A DNA stretch of 64,000 nt from Hirudinaria manillensis (GCA_034509925.1 CM067538.1:1899501-1963500), one strand, 5' to 3'; counted from the stretch's first letter, positions 1 to 13,888 are shown. Translations and numbers: made by a program. Notes: generated from the sequence alone by a model not told the origin.

Positions 1-351
1 TGAGGCTGCTGCTGCTGTTGTTGTTGCTGTAGTTGTTGTTGTTGTTGTTGTAACATTAGCTCATTAGCATGGAATCTCCAATCTTGATTGCAATCTCCAG
101 TATTGATTGTTATAATTGAATATCAACCCGCTAAAAGAAATCAATCACCAGATTAGTAACAAGTCAGTTTAATATTTGGTCGGATTGAAGATTGAACTCA
201 AAGACTTCAGAATAATATTGCATCAACTTAGTCATTTTAAAGTTTGCGATAGATTATAGTCATGAAGTTGTCATCATAAGCATCATTATCAGCATCATCA
301 CCACCACTATCATGTCATACTCGATGATGATGATGATGATATCTTTTCCAG

Positions 352-809
352 CACGACTTGGTCCTGGAAGACTGCAATCAGGCTTTGATTATTGATTTTC
401 ACTGCACAAAAGCCCTTTATAGGAGGGCTCTAGCATTCAAGGTGGGTGATTCAATCTCAATTAACATAATTTATGACTGTTCGGACCGAGATCGACCAAT
501 CACAGAACCGGGAACCGTTTCTTAATGGCAATTAATTAATTAATTTGTGTTGTATTTAATAATTGAGGTGATTAATTATTTATCATTTTATTATTATCAT
601 GATTATTATTATTATTTTAACTTCTGTCAGATGATGTCAGAATTTGACAAGAGCCTCATCGACTTGGAGACGCTGCTAAAAATAGATCCTGGGAATTCTG
701 CTGCCAAGAAGGAAATCAACAACATCAACAACACTCTGAAGCAAATTGTGAGTGTTGCTATTGTATCATTTTAATTTATTATTATTATATATTATTTTAA
801 TTATTATTA

Positions 810-850
<41 letters not shown>

Positions 851-2094
851 GAATCTGCTGTGAGCTCGACAATTTAAATGTAGTATCTGGTATATCTTAC
901 AATTAATATCGGTAATTATGAAGATTGTCAATGACATGATAATGATGGTTATGATGATGGTAGTGGTGGTGGTAGTGGTGACGATGGTGATGATGATGAC
1001 GACGACGATGATGATGATGAACAGAAAGAAAAAAAGTTCTTGGAAGCCTGTCTCAGGAAAGAGAAGAAGACGAGGCAGAGGATCAACATTGCAGACGTTG
1101 AAGTTGACTCTCAGTCGTCTGCTCCAAAGTGCCTTAAGGAGGGCAAGCTGACATAGCTGACATTTTATGCATTTAAATTATAATTCAATTAAATTAAACC
1201 TTAAAAGCACCTTACATCTCCCTAAATAGTTAAGTTATTATAATAATTTAAGTAATATAACTTAATTATTTAATATTTTATTTATATTACATTATTTTGT
1301 TATTAAAATAACTGTGTTTAATTCAATGTGATTAAAATTAAGTCAAATATCTTCTATATTTTCCTGCATAATCATCATATAATACCATGTAATTACATTA
1401 TTACAATACCATGTAATTACATTATTACAATACCATGTAATTACATTATTACAATACCATGTAATTACATTATTACAATACCATGTAATTACATTATTAC
1501 AATACCACATAATTACATTATTACAATACCATGTAATTACATTATTACAATACCATGTAATTACATTATTATAATACCATGTAATTACATTATTACAATA
1601 ACATGTAATTACATTATTACAATACCATGTAATTACATTATTACAATAACATGTAATTACATTATTACAATAACATGTAATTACATTATTACAATACCAT
1701 GTGATTACATTATTACAATACCATGTAATTACATTATTACAATACCATGTAATTACATTATTACAATACCACGTAATTACATTATTACAATACCATGTAA
1801 TTACATTATTACAATACCATGTAATTACATTATTACAATACCATGTGATTACACATTTTCCAGAGAAGACAACTCCAGCAAGGAACGCCAAAAAGTCCTC
1901 CATGCCTACCATAGCAACCGTAACCAAGACGACGACCACCAAATCTGTCAAGCCCGTCCCTGGCCTGACGACGAAAGTGACGTCTCCTTATGCGTTCATG
2001 CAGGCCTACAACTCTGCAAAGTTCAACGAGGACATGTCCGCTTACGTGGATCTCTTCGACGCCCTAGAACCCTCCTCTCTGCCTAAAGGTAGCT

Positions 2095-2127
<33 letters not shown>

Positions 2128-3250
2128 GACTAATTAAGGATTTAGTGATGTTGATTGGTTAATTAGGAACATCATTTATTGACCTTTGACCAATCTTTGT
2201 TGTACACAAAAAGAAACACTTGTTTTAATTGTTCATCAGCTAATAATCTGCATAAATTACCTGGAAAACAGCTAATAATCTGCATAAATTATCTGGAAAA
2301 CAGCTGATAATCTGCATAAATTATCTGGAAAACAGCTAATAATCTGCATAAATTACCTGGAAAACAGCTAATAATCTGCATAAATTACCTGGAAAACAGC
2401 TAATAATCTTAAATCATAAATTACTTCCAGTCCTCACCAACAAACTGGAATGTGACATGCTGATCGTCATCGTCAGATGCCTCAAGCACTACCTGGAGAC
2501 AGGTGAGTCGGAGGTTTTCGGAACCTCACAATCTCCTCTGCCAACATCATCATCTCCACCATCATCATCATCATTATAACTTCATTCTTTCTGGCATACA
2601 CTCTCTTCTCTTTTCTTATGGCCATCTTCTAAGTTGACATTTTCAAATTGTATAGTCCTTTAAGTAACCATTTCTGTTTACTTTTACTCTGGTGATGATG
2701 ATGAAGATGATGACGATGCAGGTAGTGATGATGATGATGATGATGATGCTTATACATGTAAGCCTATGTATATTAAATCGTTCCAAACAAAACAAAACAG
2801 GAAAGAAGACGAGGGCTAAAGAGTACTTGGAGAATCTGGTGTTGGTGGAGAGATTTGACATGGTGGTCATGTTCCTTGGTGATGAGGACAGAAGGGGTGA
2901 GATGGTGGATGATGATGGTGGTGGTGGTGACGATGATGGTGGTGATGATGATGATGGTGGTGATGATGATGATGGTGGTGGTGGGATGATGATGATGACA
3001 ACTGCGATGATAATGAGATTATTCTTGTTGCTAGTGATATAGTAATTAATTAATATAGTTATATAATTATATTATAATAGATTATTAAATAGATTAGATA
3101 TAATATAATTATATTATATATTAATATTATATCGACAATTATTGTAATGACAAGAGGTTAATTTCAGAGGTAATCCAGATGGTGGAGAAGGCCTCCGAGC
3201 ACTTGGATCGTGACTTCGTTGACCTCTTGAGGGTCAAGTTCAGGATCTGA
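352..3250 (+). CDS. SPAG1: SPAG1-like protein, C-terminal part (5' end outside the window)
   Basis: Seven exons: 352-441, 631-747, 1025-1142, 1864-2088, 2431-2502, 2801-2896, 3168-3250, giving 266 residues to the stop. All phases agree. The first two exons encode TPR helices (DCNQALIIDFHCTKALYRRA, then EFDKSLIDLETLLKIDPGNS), aligned without gaps to the last TPR of SPAG1. Next comes a charged linker (KEKKTRQRINIADVEVD), then the RPAP3/SPAG1 C-terminal domain with LTNKLECDMLIVIVRCLKHY and VERFDMVVMFL. SPAG1 is a cytoplasmic HSP70/90 co-chaperone needed to preassemble axonemal dynein arms; the RPAP3_C domain docks on R2TP. RPAP3 shares that domain, but the TPR-to-tail spacing favours SPAG1. Intron 3 begins with GC instead of GT. 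Earlier exons lie left of the window. Confidence 0.85.
1381..1852. repeat. 24-bp minisatellite, about 20 units, inside SPAG1 intron 3
   Basis: About twenty head-to-tail copies of a 24-bp unit (ataccatgtaattacattat plus taca). Rare single-base variants include ataacatg, accacata and catgtgat. Because 24 is a multiple of three and the unit has no stop in some frames, it stays open on both strands and makes artificial 8-residue repeat ORFs. It fills most of the 721-bp intron and ends just before the next exon's acceptor. Confidence 0.95.
2237..2409. repeat. 32-bp tandem repeat, about 5 units, in SPAG1 intron 4
   Basis: Five tandem copies of a 32-bp unit containing cagctaataatctgcataaa followed by ttacctggaaaa. 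Only one or two bases differ between copies (cagctgat, ttatctgg). It ends about 20 bp before the acceptor of the exon at 2431. No coding signal. Confidence 0.9.
2905..2995. repeat. GAT/GGT trinucleotide-rich tract in SPAG1 intron 6
   Basis: Degenerate (GAT)n/(GGT)n tract just after the donor at 2897. Similar GAT runs occur at 2095-2127, 2690-2750 and 3605-3692 and recur in LMF2 and TRAM1 introns, so they are background of this genome rather than coding sequence. Confidence 0.85.
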
Positions 3251-4529
3251 AGACGTCTGATGGTCAGAATCTGATATCTGCTCATCCTAAATCTTGTATT
3301 AAAATATCAAACTATAAACAAAACTTTAAATGAATTACTTGTGATGATGATAATAACGTTTATTATTAATTTAACGTTTATTAATTATAATTAATTAGTA
3401 TAAATTCGAATTAAAAATCTGTTGAATATTCATAATATTATAATATGGATTCATCATCATTCGCCATTCTTGCCATTGTCCTGCTTTTTATTTAAATTAA
3501 TTAATAATTTAATTTAAATTAATTAATAATTTAATTGTTTCAGGTGAGTTCAGATGCTGATGGAGCTTCACAGAAGAAAGAAGATGAAAGACTTTGACAA
3601 TAGTGAAGATGATGACGACGATGATGATGAAGAAGAAGGCGGCAACGATGATGATGATGATGAAGGCGGCAACGATGATGATGATGATGATGACATTAGC
3701 TGTCCAGATGTAGATCAAATTGTTTGCATGTTCTCAGTTTTGTCGTTTTTTTCTTTTCGCTGAATTGGTCTGTCGTTTTTTAAAGTTCTATTTTTTTGTG
3801 AGTACCACAAAGTGTTGCCTTTTTGCGGCCTTGTTGCTCGTAATAATAATTTATTCGTTAACGCTAACATACTAACATCCTAACGAGGACAACTCACGGG
3901 AATCGTAGCACTGCGGACGACCATCAATCCTATGTTTACATCTACATTGGCATGAATATAGATTAATATTAATAAGCACTCATTATAATATGGCATTAAT
4001 GAATTGAGTTGATCTAATCATTAGCATGTTTTATTGTCTTGTTAAAATGTCCAAGACTCGTAGTTTCTCATTAATTCAGTGTTATCAGTCGTTGGTGTTG
4101 TTGTCAAATCTTTGAGTGGAAATTGAATAAACATATGTTCATAATTTATGCAGCAATGTGAATGCATATTCATATTTACAGGATAATTAATGATAATTTA
4201 GAGGTTAAATAATATATATATATAAATAATAATATATTTAAATAAATACAGCACCGGTGTTAGTATTAGCTGTAACCAATAATAATAATAGCAGTCACAA
4301 CATTGGTAATACCAATAATAAATCATTGTGGCTAAATTCACATACCTTCTAGCTAAATTAATCACAAATTAATTATATAACTAAAACTATTATGGCAAAA
4401 AATTAGTATATATATTATTTAATAAGGTGTTACCACAAAACAAAAGACTTAAAATACCTTTGCCATAATTAGCATATTTTAGGTTTATTGACAAAAGATA
4501 TTGTTCACGAAATTGAGAATACGAGATGA
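3251..4529. other. Intergenic region between SPAG1 and ABT1 (convergent 3' ends)
   Basis: AT-rich, with 3' untranslated sequence of both flanking genes. It holds an acidic trinucleotide tract (about 3605-3692) that makes a poly-Asp/Glu open frame on + and poly-Ile on -. This is microsatellite-driven, and no conserved domain is visible. No RNA gene was recognised. Confidence 0.6.
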
Positions 4530-5749
4530 TCATGTCATTCCCTTCATGAGCAGTCCTGCCAGGAAGTTGTCCGGCTGCGCTCGAACCTTTTCCTTCCAGG
4601 GTTTCGTCAACTTGACGGCCATTTTGGGCCTTTCTGGCCTCTGCACGAACTGTCCTTTTGCCTCCAGTTTTTGGAAGAGTTTCTCTCTGGAAACATCCTT
4701 GCTGAACTTGTCCACCTTCTTCTTGGACTCGGAAATGGCCATCCTGATCTTGCTCTCCTGGATCTTTCTCTCCATCGTTATCTTCCCCTGGAGGTCGTTC
4801 CACTTGATGCCTTTCATGTACTTCATGTTCCATGTCTCTCCGTACCAGGCATTCTTTCTTTTTCCTTGGATGATGTTGTTGTTGAGGGCACCGCACACGG
4901 TCTTGGCCACCCTCTTGCTTTCAAACTCCACCCATCCCTCCGTATACATCCTTGACTTCTTCTTTGACTCTGGTCCATCTGGAAGATGTTAACAGGATTG
5001 TTTCAATTTTAAAAATTTTATAAAACCAGCAATAGAGATTTTTGGTCTTTAAAGGTAACTATTTAGAAAGTTGGCATTGCAAGCTAATTGAAATTATGAC
5101 TTAAAATGAGTATCCAGTTATGAGTGCATGTGAAAATGGAATCATAGGAACTGTCTAACTCAATAAAGTTTAATTTCCACCAGAGTCTTCAGGACAATAA
5201 TAAAAACAAGGAATAAAGATACTAAACAAAGTTTGCTTCATTGACAATACAAATTGCTTATGAACTTAATCATGCACAGCAAGCATAAGCCCTAAACATA
5301 AAGAGTTAAATTGTTGATGACTCATAGGTAAACTTAAAACCATTGTATTTAAAATGTTATGAGATTTTTGCATAATTACAATTCCATTTACTACATTAGG
5401 AGAGCATCACAGAACATGAATATTAGATAATCTTAATTTCTTATGAACTAATAGTATCTACACTAATGAGCAGACAACCGAACAGCTTACCACGAGGCTT
5501 TAGGTATATTTTACCCAGTTCTCCATATTTGCTCAAAATTTCAGCCAACTTAGTGACTGTCATGCCACTGGGAATTCTCGATAAATATATTACGCCAGTT
5601 TTATGTCGTTTGGAATTAGAGTGTTTTTGTGGAGCCTTCAAAATATCATCGTCATCATCAGCGGCAATTTTTTGTTCCGAACAATCCATTTTATCATCAT
5701 CTTCACTGTCAATTTCATTTTGCCGAATCAAATCTTCCTCGCCTTCCAT
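4530..5749 (-). CDS. ABT1: ABT1/Esf2-like RRM protein (pre-rRNA processing)
   Basis: Two exons on the minus strand, 5749-5491 and 4978-4530, joined in phase 1, giving 235 residues. After an acidic N-terminus (about 1-45, with a D/E cluster) comes an RRM: GVIYLSRIPSGMTVTKLAEI at about 53-72 is RNP2-like. It continues across the intron into GWVEFESKRVAKTVCGALNN and a lysine-rich tail (WYGETWNMKYMKGIKWNDLQ, SKKKVDKFSKDV). This order is characteristic of ABT1/yeast Esf2, a nucleolar factor in the small-subunit processome that activates the Dbp8 helicase and is needed for 18S rRNA maturation. Length is close to the family (yeast and human about 270-315). The start is the first in-frame ATG before the acidic region. 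Confidence 0.9.
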
Positions 5750-6665
5750 ATTTATCGTTCAAAATAACAACACTAAATCCAAACAAGCGATAATGTAAAA
5801 GTAAACAGTATGACTTAAAATTTAAAAGTGCTTCATTTATTATTTGAAGACAATTTATAAAACAAAACTTATCTTTTATTCTAACTTCGAAATTAACAGC
5901 TGTTAAATGTTCACTTTAAAAATTATAACTGAAGCTTACTTATATTTAAGTTGATTTTATATTACAAACATTCTATCCCGTACCAAAAGGAAAGTGTCTG
6001 ATTTTTCTGAAAAGATGTAGCGATTAAATGTTAATACTGCGATGAAATGCACGGAGATGAACTACACATAATTCGCAACCAACACGACCCCAACACCTCG
6101 AATAGATCCATTGCTATTGCGTGCCTCTCTCCAGAATTTATATCACCACCTTATCCCGGTTACAAAGACGCAAAATCGCTCCAAAAGCAAACAAGTCACC
6201 CAGAAAATCAGACATCTTCTCATTACAAGGTAAACAATGAACAAAATCTTTCAACTTGCAATGATCTTGCTCAAAACCTGCCCTCAAAGGAAATCAGAAA
6301 GTGAAATAATAATAATATTAATAATAATAATAATAATAATAATGATAAGTTAAATTGCGAATGTCAGGGACAAACATTTTTATTACTTTGGCAACTGGTG
6401 GGGAAATTGAGCAAAGAAAAAAAAACAACAACCACAAGTCACAAGTTAATATCAAGCAATCTTTTTGGGGAGCAAGGTCAACCGTTGTCGCATCTAATCC
6501 GGATCTAATTAATTAATTATTCAAATTGAATTAATCACGTTAACCGATTGAAATAAGAGATTGAAACATGGGTTGATTGATGACAGGCATTAAGTAAAAA
6601 TAAATGCAAAAAAAAAAACCATTCCGAACATTCTGAACATTAGACTTGCAAGAAAGTGGAATCAA
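5750..6665. other. Intergenic region between ABT1 (5' end) and LMF2 (3' end)
   Basis: Contains the presumptive ABT1 promoter next to 5750 and the LMF2 3' untranslated region next to 6665. An 85-codon open frame on + (6047-6304) is listed separately. An AAT microsatellite lies at about 6307-6345. Confidence 0.6.
6047..6304 (+). CDS. Small uncharacterised ORF, 85 aa, divergent from ABT1
   Basis: ATG to TGA open frame with balanced composition (MHGDELHIIRNQHDPNTSNR, then Pro/Ser/Gln-rich). It lies 298 bp from the ABT1 start on the opposite strand. No domain, signal peptide or membrane segment is visible. It could be a small gene, an exon or chance; the surrounding DNA is AT-rich, which makes an 85-codon frame mildly unusual. 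Function unknown. Confidence 0.2.
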   Translation: MHGDELHIIRNQHDPNTSNRSIAIACLSPEFISPPYPGYKDAKSLQKQTSHPENQTSSHYKVNNEQNLSTCNDLAQNLPSKEIRK

Positions 6666-9600
6666 TCACAATTGCTTCAAAAGCTTTTGACCGGCTTCTG
6701 CCTGCTTTTGTTTTCCTGGCGATTGTTTCTCCTTCGTCGCCTGATCCGACTCTCCGCCAAAGTAATGGAGGATGATGCCCACGAGCAGGAAGGAGACGCA
6801 CGCCTCGAATCCGTACCTGGCCTGCATGACGGAGTGAAGGAACTTGAAGAAGTGGTGGGCCAAGCTCTTGCGGGAAAAGTCCATGTGATGTCTGTCGGGA
6901 TCCTGAAAACAAAAGTCATTGAGGTCATGGTAGTGAATTTGGTACAAATCAAATAGGTAAAACAGTGAAATGAAATATTCAGACAACAACAGTCTGATGA
7001 CAATTACGTTAACAAAGGCTACTATCGTTGTTGTTGTTGTTGCTTTTGAAAGAAATAAATAAATATATTTGTTTGCATAAAAAAAAATTATTTATCAAAA
7101 AATGATTTTTATATTAACCACATAGAGGCCTGCCTTGCCAACATAGTCCATGAGATAAGAATCCTCCAGTGATAACACAGGTAAGTATTCTCTTTGATAC
7201 TCCCTGGTCCACCATGACCTGAACAACATTTTTATCATTGCCATAATCATCACCATCATCATCATCATTATTAAATTATTAAATCATCTTAATCAACATC
7301 AATGGCTATTATCAGGCCTTATCTCTTACACAAAAACAACATTAATTTCTAGAAGAAATTCGGAACATGAAGAATGTTATACTAGTCTAACGAGCGACAG
7401 TCAATGTTATAACTTTTGACATGCAAATGACGTTGGTGACGATGATGATGATGATGACGATGACAACCATTAACTTGATGATAACAAAGCAATAACCAGA
7501 AAGCAGAAAGATAAAGAGAGAACATTCTTAAGGCTTTATTAATATTTATATAATTTTAATAAACTATAATTTTACTAAACTATTAAACCTGAGACAATTA
7601 ATAAGCAAAGATAAAAACTCAAATCACAGCAGCTGAATCCCTGCCTCACCTGGTCGAGTCATTCCAACTGGTGAAGTGGTAGTGATACAGGTGAGCCCTG
7701 ACGTACTTTGGCGGGGCTTCGTCGAACGGTCCCTTGTCCATCAGATTGAGTACTGATTATTAATTCAGTGAATCATGAATATTGATTAGCACAAGAGAGA
7801 ACATCCACAACTGGCATAGATGGAGATATATACTAGAATATTTATACTATTTATATACCAGTTATTAATAATAATATTATAAGTAGGAGCTGTGGCAGCA
7901 ACCATCATAACATTTAAAGATCCACTTTGTTTAACCACTTACCATCTTTCTCGTGGGTGAGGATCCTGTAAGCCAAGTGGTAGAACCAGGGATTGTAGTT
8001 GTAGCTTCCGAGGGCAGCGAACCACATCTGCCAGTCCAACCTCGGCTGATGAGGTGCTGATGGGAGGAATGTTGGAAATTGTTATTTATGAAATATATAT
8101 ATATATATATATAAAATCCTTATAAATCAAACAATTAATCTTTAGCATCATTTAGTTAATGTAATAGAAGTTATCAATTGAAATAAATAAATAATATTAT
8201 GATATTATTGACAAATAACGGACAAATGGATCGCATGATAGTTAATGCCCGTGCCAAACAAAAACCTAAATCTCAAAAGTACTCAAAACCATTGTCAACA
8301 ACAACAGCATCAAAGTCACTTACCAACGATGGGAAGTCGTCTGTTGACGTCACCAGGTTTGAAGAGGAAGTTGAACTCCTGCCACTCGCCTTCCAAGTCA
8401 TTGCTTCCTTCGACAATCACCTCCGGCCTTCCTCCCACTCCTGTCATCCTATTGGTCGATTTAAGGTCATTCGAGTCATTCTAATGTCAATGTAATTCAA
8501 CTGATTGAGAATGTCAGAGAAGTAATCTTTTTGGTCAAATCATGCCAAAATATTCTTATCTCAATCAGAAACATGGATTAATGTGCCTCATTTATTCTGT
8601 CATCTTAATAATAATAATAACAAATGATTTTTGGTTTAATTTTTTTTGAAACAACTCATTACAACAAGGAGACATTTTAACTGACATTCCTGTTGGCAAT
8701 CAGATATTTAAATAATGATGTTTCGTTATTATTATTATTATTAATAATAATAAATATAATTAATATTACCATAGTCATTCACTTCATGGCCACATTAAAA
8801 CTATTTTAAAGTCCTCCAATGATCCCTTCATCCTACTACGCATCTTTAAAACCTTAAAATCTTCTTTCCCACGAAAACAAGACCAACCTCCTGAAGAGTC
8901 CGTAAGCATTGAACAAGTTGAACTCTCTCGTCTGCCTGTGCCACCTGACGAAGGTCTGAGGAACGGTCAGCTGGGTCTCCCTGTGAATGTCCGTGTAGGG
9001 AACCTGGGTTTGACGAAAGATTGGCCAATGGTGATGATGATGATGACAGCAGAAAATAATAAAAACGTGTCTAAATTAAAATGATTAATAACACACTATG
9101 ATTAATAAGGTAATTGGTTACCTAATAATTTAATTTTACAATTAAATGAAAATAAAACAAAAATTCCCCCTCAAAAAAAAAAGAGATTGAAATTACCAGA
9201 GTGATGCAGAAGATTGTAACAGCAACCAGGGACATGACGAGGACGGTGATGGTTGAGAAGATTTTCCTCACGATGCCCTTCTCATAGAACACAGATCTGG
9301 TTAAAAAGAACCAATTAGATGAATATTGTTATTATTAATTAATAATTATTAGTTAAATGATATCAGCTAGTCATATTTTTTATGTACAAAATACATCTTT
9401 GCATTATTAATCCATTATTTTATGTACAAAATACAATCTTTGCATTATTAATCCATTATTATTATTAATGCTAAGTTAAAAGTCGGAACGTTCAGTGGAT
9501 TTCAGTATTGACAAACAAACAGTATCAGGTTGTTCTTGTTTTAAAACCCCAAGCAAGCAAAAAGATTTTCAAAACCACGCCCGATCACCTGATAACCACA

Positions 9601-12600
9601 CACCACACACCTGAGTAAAGAGCAGACGACGGTCAAAGCGAGAGATGCCGAAGCCACCCAGATGGTGAGGGGAACAAACCAGCGAAGGAAGATTTGGAAC
9701 TCCTCGTAGGTGAATTCTGAAATATTTTTTTAATTATAATAATATATTTTTATAAATTTACCTGTCATTTCAAGCTGAGTATTTCAGTGTTACTTAAATG
9801 TTATTGAATAGGTAAGAAGGGATTTCTACAATAAAGTATCCATTTATAACATATATAATCCATAAAAGATTTAGTAAAATGTAGTAATAATTATTATAAT
9901 TATATTAAAAAATTAGCAATAATAATGCTTTACTAAATCTTTACTAAAAGATTCTTGTCGATTCTTTTCTAGTGTGATAAATAAAAGAAATAATGCTAAA
10001 GATGATGATGATGACCATGATGATGATAGTGACGATGACAACACAATAAATTATACTTAAATAAAGAAACTAAAAAGTAACAATTAAATAAACTTTAAAA
10101 AAAATAAGATAAAATAAAATAAAATAAAAACTGACCGACATTAGATTCAATCCTGAACGGATTGAAATTGAAATGTATTGAAAAGTAGCGGTGTGCCACG
10201 TAAACAACTGTTCCTATGACGGCAGCATGGACGATGACCTTTATGACCTTCAAGAGAATCTTCAACAACTTGGTCAACTTCTGACCTTTCTGGGCCTTGA
10301 TGTGTTCTGAAAATGAATGATGATTGATAAAAGGAGCTTCCAAATAATCCAAGATGTATTTGGAGATATTTCATCTTATTATAATAATAATAATAATAAT
10401 AAAATATAATTGTTTATTATGGGATCAATCAATAATTGCAGATGCTGTCCACATCATTGTATTATGGCTGTTGCAAAATAATTATAAAATGAACAATGAA
10501 AACAATAATGATTTATCACTGATGGAATAATAATAGTAATAATAATAAATATTAGTAATAATAACAATAATAATAATAATAATAAATACCTTTTTGATTG
10601 TCTTGAGATTTCAGACCAAAGAGACACGTGATGAACTTGTCATCAACCAAAGACAGACACATGACAATGGACACCCAGTTGAAGAAGTTGTAGTTGCCAG
10701 TCAATATGATCATTAGCATCAGGAAACTCTGTTTAATGACATGAAAAAGGGAGGAAGAAGTGGTATCAACGTTCAGAGACTTTGATGAAATATATAAATT
10801 TAAAAAAAATTTATTTATTTTTTAAAATTATTTGTTAATAGGCAGGCGCTTTAACCGACTAATGTCTCGCTAAAGTTTATTTATATAGATTAGGCAGTGA
10901 CGTTATCGTGGCAAGATGGCAGGATTTTCGAAAAAAGCGTATTTTTACGTGATATAGTTGTGGCATATATATGAAACCTATATACAAACACTCCTCTAAT
11001 CGAGCACTATGTTGTGTCAAAATTTCAAAGCAATTGTTAAGTACTTTCAGAGAACATTGACATGATACAAACACACGTCGCATTTTTATTTATATATAAG
11101 ATTCCACACTTCCTCGTCTGCAAGTCAATGGTGAAATGCAGGGTCGTGTGAGACTCTGAAAGCTGTTTATAAATTTATACGATCGCTTGGAAGCTGCATT
11201 CATTAGTTAATAAAACATTAACATGATGTTAGTAATTAGAGATTATTTTTTGAATTTAAAATACCAAATTAAATTGAAATATCAACATTGAAAATAATAT
11301 TTTTCCTTTTTTTTAAATAAAATAAATTAACTCTCAAAAATGTCGATTAAAATGATTTTAAACCATCATGGAAATGACAACCGAGCATCGAGCTACCTGT
11401 ACGAGGAATGAAAATATCTTGTGTGCTCTGTAAGGAGAGAAGAACAGGATGGTGGTGACAATTTGGATGATGAAGACAAAAGCCGTGGAAGCCCTTTGAA
11501 ACCACAGGGGGAGTTGGTGGGCATACCATGCCAGAGGAGAAGGTATGCACTGCAGACATCATCAATGATATATCAACCATGATAACAGATACCAGATTAC
11601 TTGTTTACTAATTGAAGTTATTGATGTATAGAAGCAACTGTTCAGACCACATAGGATTGTGAAAAGTTATTTTAAAGGTGGCGACAGGTGGTGCTGTGAA
11701 ACACTCGATCAATTATTACAAAACGAGTGAACATGTTGAACCAACCTGGGATTCGTAATGGTAAGTCATAGCTGGAAACAACAAAAAAAATAACAACTCA
11801 TTAGAAAATAAATTTATAAACTGTAATAAGTTTATAATAAGCTTAATTATTTATGAATGTCATCGACAAACTAATTTTAATAATTACAACAACTACATCG
11901 ATTGCTAACGTCAATAATAATGTCAATGACAACAATGACATTCCAAAAGAATGCTTCAAACAACATCTAAAAGTTGCCAACGAATATTATCCGAAAGTTT
12001 TAAACGTTAAATGATAATCGTTATAATAAACAACAACAACAATTCGCGAGAGCCATCTATGACCGCTCGGGAGTCGAACGATCGGGCAGAGGGTCACGTA
12101 CCTGTGAGACCCCACCAGGTGGGGCACTGGCTGTTGAGTTTGACAACCCCAGAGGAGAACATGAGCCTGAAGGTCATCCATCGGACCAGCCAGAAGGAGA
12201 CGCTTCTGCCATGCTTCGAGAGTTGAGGCAAATCGAGGAAGGGAAATCTCAGAGGAGCGACGAAGATGACGAGGAATCCGAGTTCTGAAAGCAGGGTGTC
12301 CCTGTTGCAAGGGGAAGAGAAGGTGGTGCTTATTATCAGATAATGAGGATATAATAAAGAGTTTTCAGGTAATGAGGGTAATATTCTTTTTTTTTTAACC
12401 ATTTGTTTGTGGCTCATTTTGTTAAAGAAAAGCGGTATTTTATTATTAATTGAAATGATGTTTCAAAGATTAATTGAGGATTATGAAATTAATAATAATA
12501 ACAATAATAACAACAATAATAATAATAATAATAATAATAATGATAACTTTATCATTTACTCTCTTCATAAATGAAACATAACATAAAGATCACAGTTACT

Positions 12601-12757
12601 ATCAGAACAATGACAAAACTTTTTAAAAATGGGAAAAGATAAAACTGAAACTGACCACTGAAACCACAAGAATGTCTGACCCACCTACAAATAACAACAA
12701 CAACAATAGTCCTTTAAAACCTAATTTTACCAGAGTTGAGATGCAAACATTGAATTT

Positions 12758-12797
<40 letters not shown>

Positions 12798-13888
12798 CAA
12801 CAATAATAATAATAATAACAATAATAATTCAATTTAATCTCCATAGCAACAACAAAATATTCAATAATTTACCAATTCAAAGCCACCACAGCTCAATTAT
12901 TCAATCAAACTTATCCATAAAGTATAGAAATTATATATAAGATAAAACAATACAATTCAATACAAAACAGAACAAAACAAAACAAGAAATGCCCACCTGG
13001 CTCAAACTTTGGTAGAACATCCAAAGGAATAGGAAGACGAATGAATTTCTGAAACAATTCTTGACAAAGGCCAGGAAAGAAAGGACAATGCCAGAGAAGC
13101 ATATCAGATTGAAGGCCAATTCAACGTCTTTGACTCCGACCTTCACGAGCAGATGCAACAGAGTCGGTTGCTTGGCAACTGCTTCAGCAAACGTGGACAC
13201 GTCTGATTCAGAAATTTGCATTCATTTGAAAGAAATGCACCTTTTAGGTAAATATTGAACTACAGAATAAATGTGGAAAGAATAAATAAGGCTTCCTTAT
13301 CCTTTACGGATATTCATGATTAGGTTAGCCATTTTAGAGTTGAAATTGGCAATAAAACACTTTTTTTCTTAAAAAGGTATCTCCTGAATATATTACTTTC
13401 ATATTTGATCCTATTCTCAATAAAAAACAATATTTTAATGTATATGAATGTCAATAATCTGTGCTACAATTGTGCACATATGAAAATCTGGAAATAAAGT
13501 ATACCTTTATCCAGGGCCAGCCTAACTGGAAGTATACCATCATTGCCATATAACCCTACAAATAAAAATTCATCAATTACAAAACTTTTACAGATATCAG
13601 GTCACAAACCTCTACATAAAACTTAATTTAATAAGAATATTGGCTGTTATGCCTATATTTTAAATCCAGAAAAATACCATCCTTGCAATTGTGACAATTC
13701 TAATAATTAACACCCCCAAAATGGAATGTTAAACGGCCACTAATGGTCAAATGGCCAATTTACACAAGTATAATCTTAAACGCGACTTCCTCACCTGGTA
13801 TTTGTACAAATAGTGACACAAATGCTATCAAATATACTGAAGCTACGCAGACGAGAAAAAGACTCTGAACTTTCTCTGATTCCCCCAT
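6666..13888 (-). CDS. LMF2: Lipase maturation factor 2 homologue (ER membrane protein)
   Basis: Seventeen phase-consistent exons, 689 residues (human LMF2 is about 707): 13888-13795, 13555-13505, 13202-12997, 12684-12656, 12301-12102, 11771-11746, 11549-11397, 10728-10590, 10306-10136, 9716-9611, 9296-9197, 9003-8888, 8448-8324, 8056-7943, 7752-7650, 7218-7119, 6902-6666. Family marks in order are TM1 then [16 protein letters not shown] (about 32-47), [20 protein letters not shown] (about 160-180), [10 protein letters not shown] (about 260), [10 protein letters not shown] (about 470) and the signature [14 protein letters not shown] (about 508-521). LMF proteins are polytopic ER proteins that help dimeric secreted lipases and other disulfide-rich cargo mature. 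FWLVRW and the length favour LMF2 over LMF1. Exons of 29 and 26 bp are microexons. The exon at 7119 could end 3 bp earlier. Confidence 0.95.

Noticed and set aside
1328..2086. 252-codon repeat ORF (NYIITIPC repeats) and its minus-strand twin
   Set aside because: Created by the 24-bp minisatellite, which lacks stops in these frames. It lies in a SPAG1 intron.
3554..3763. Asp/Glu-rich 69-codon ORF downstream of SPAG1
   Set aside because: Driven by a GAT/GAC microsatellite. No domain, and the SPAG1 stop lies upstream.
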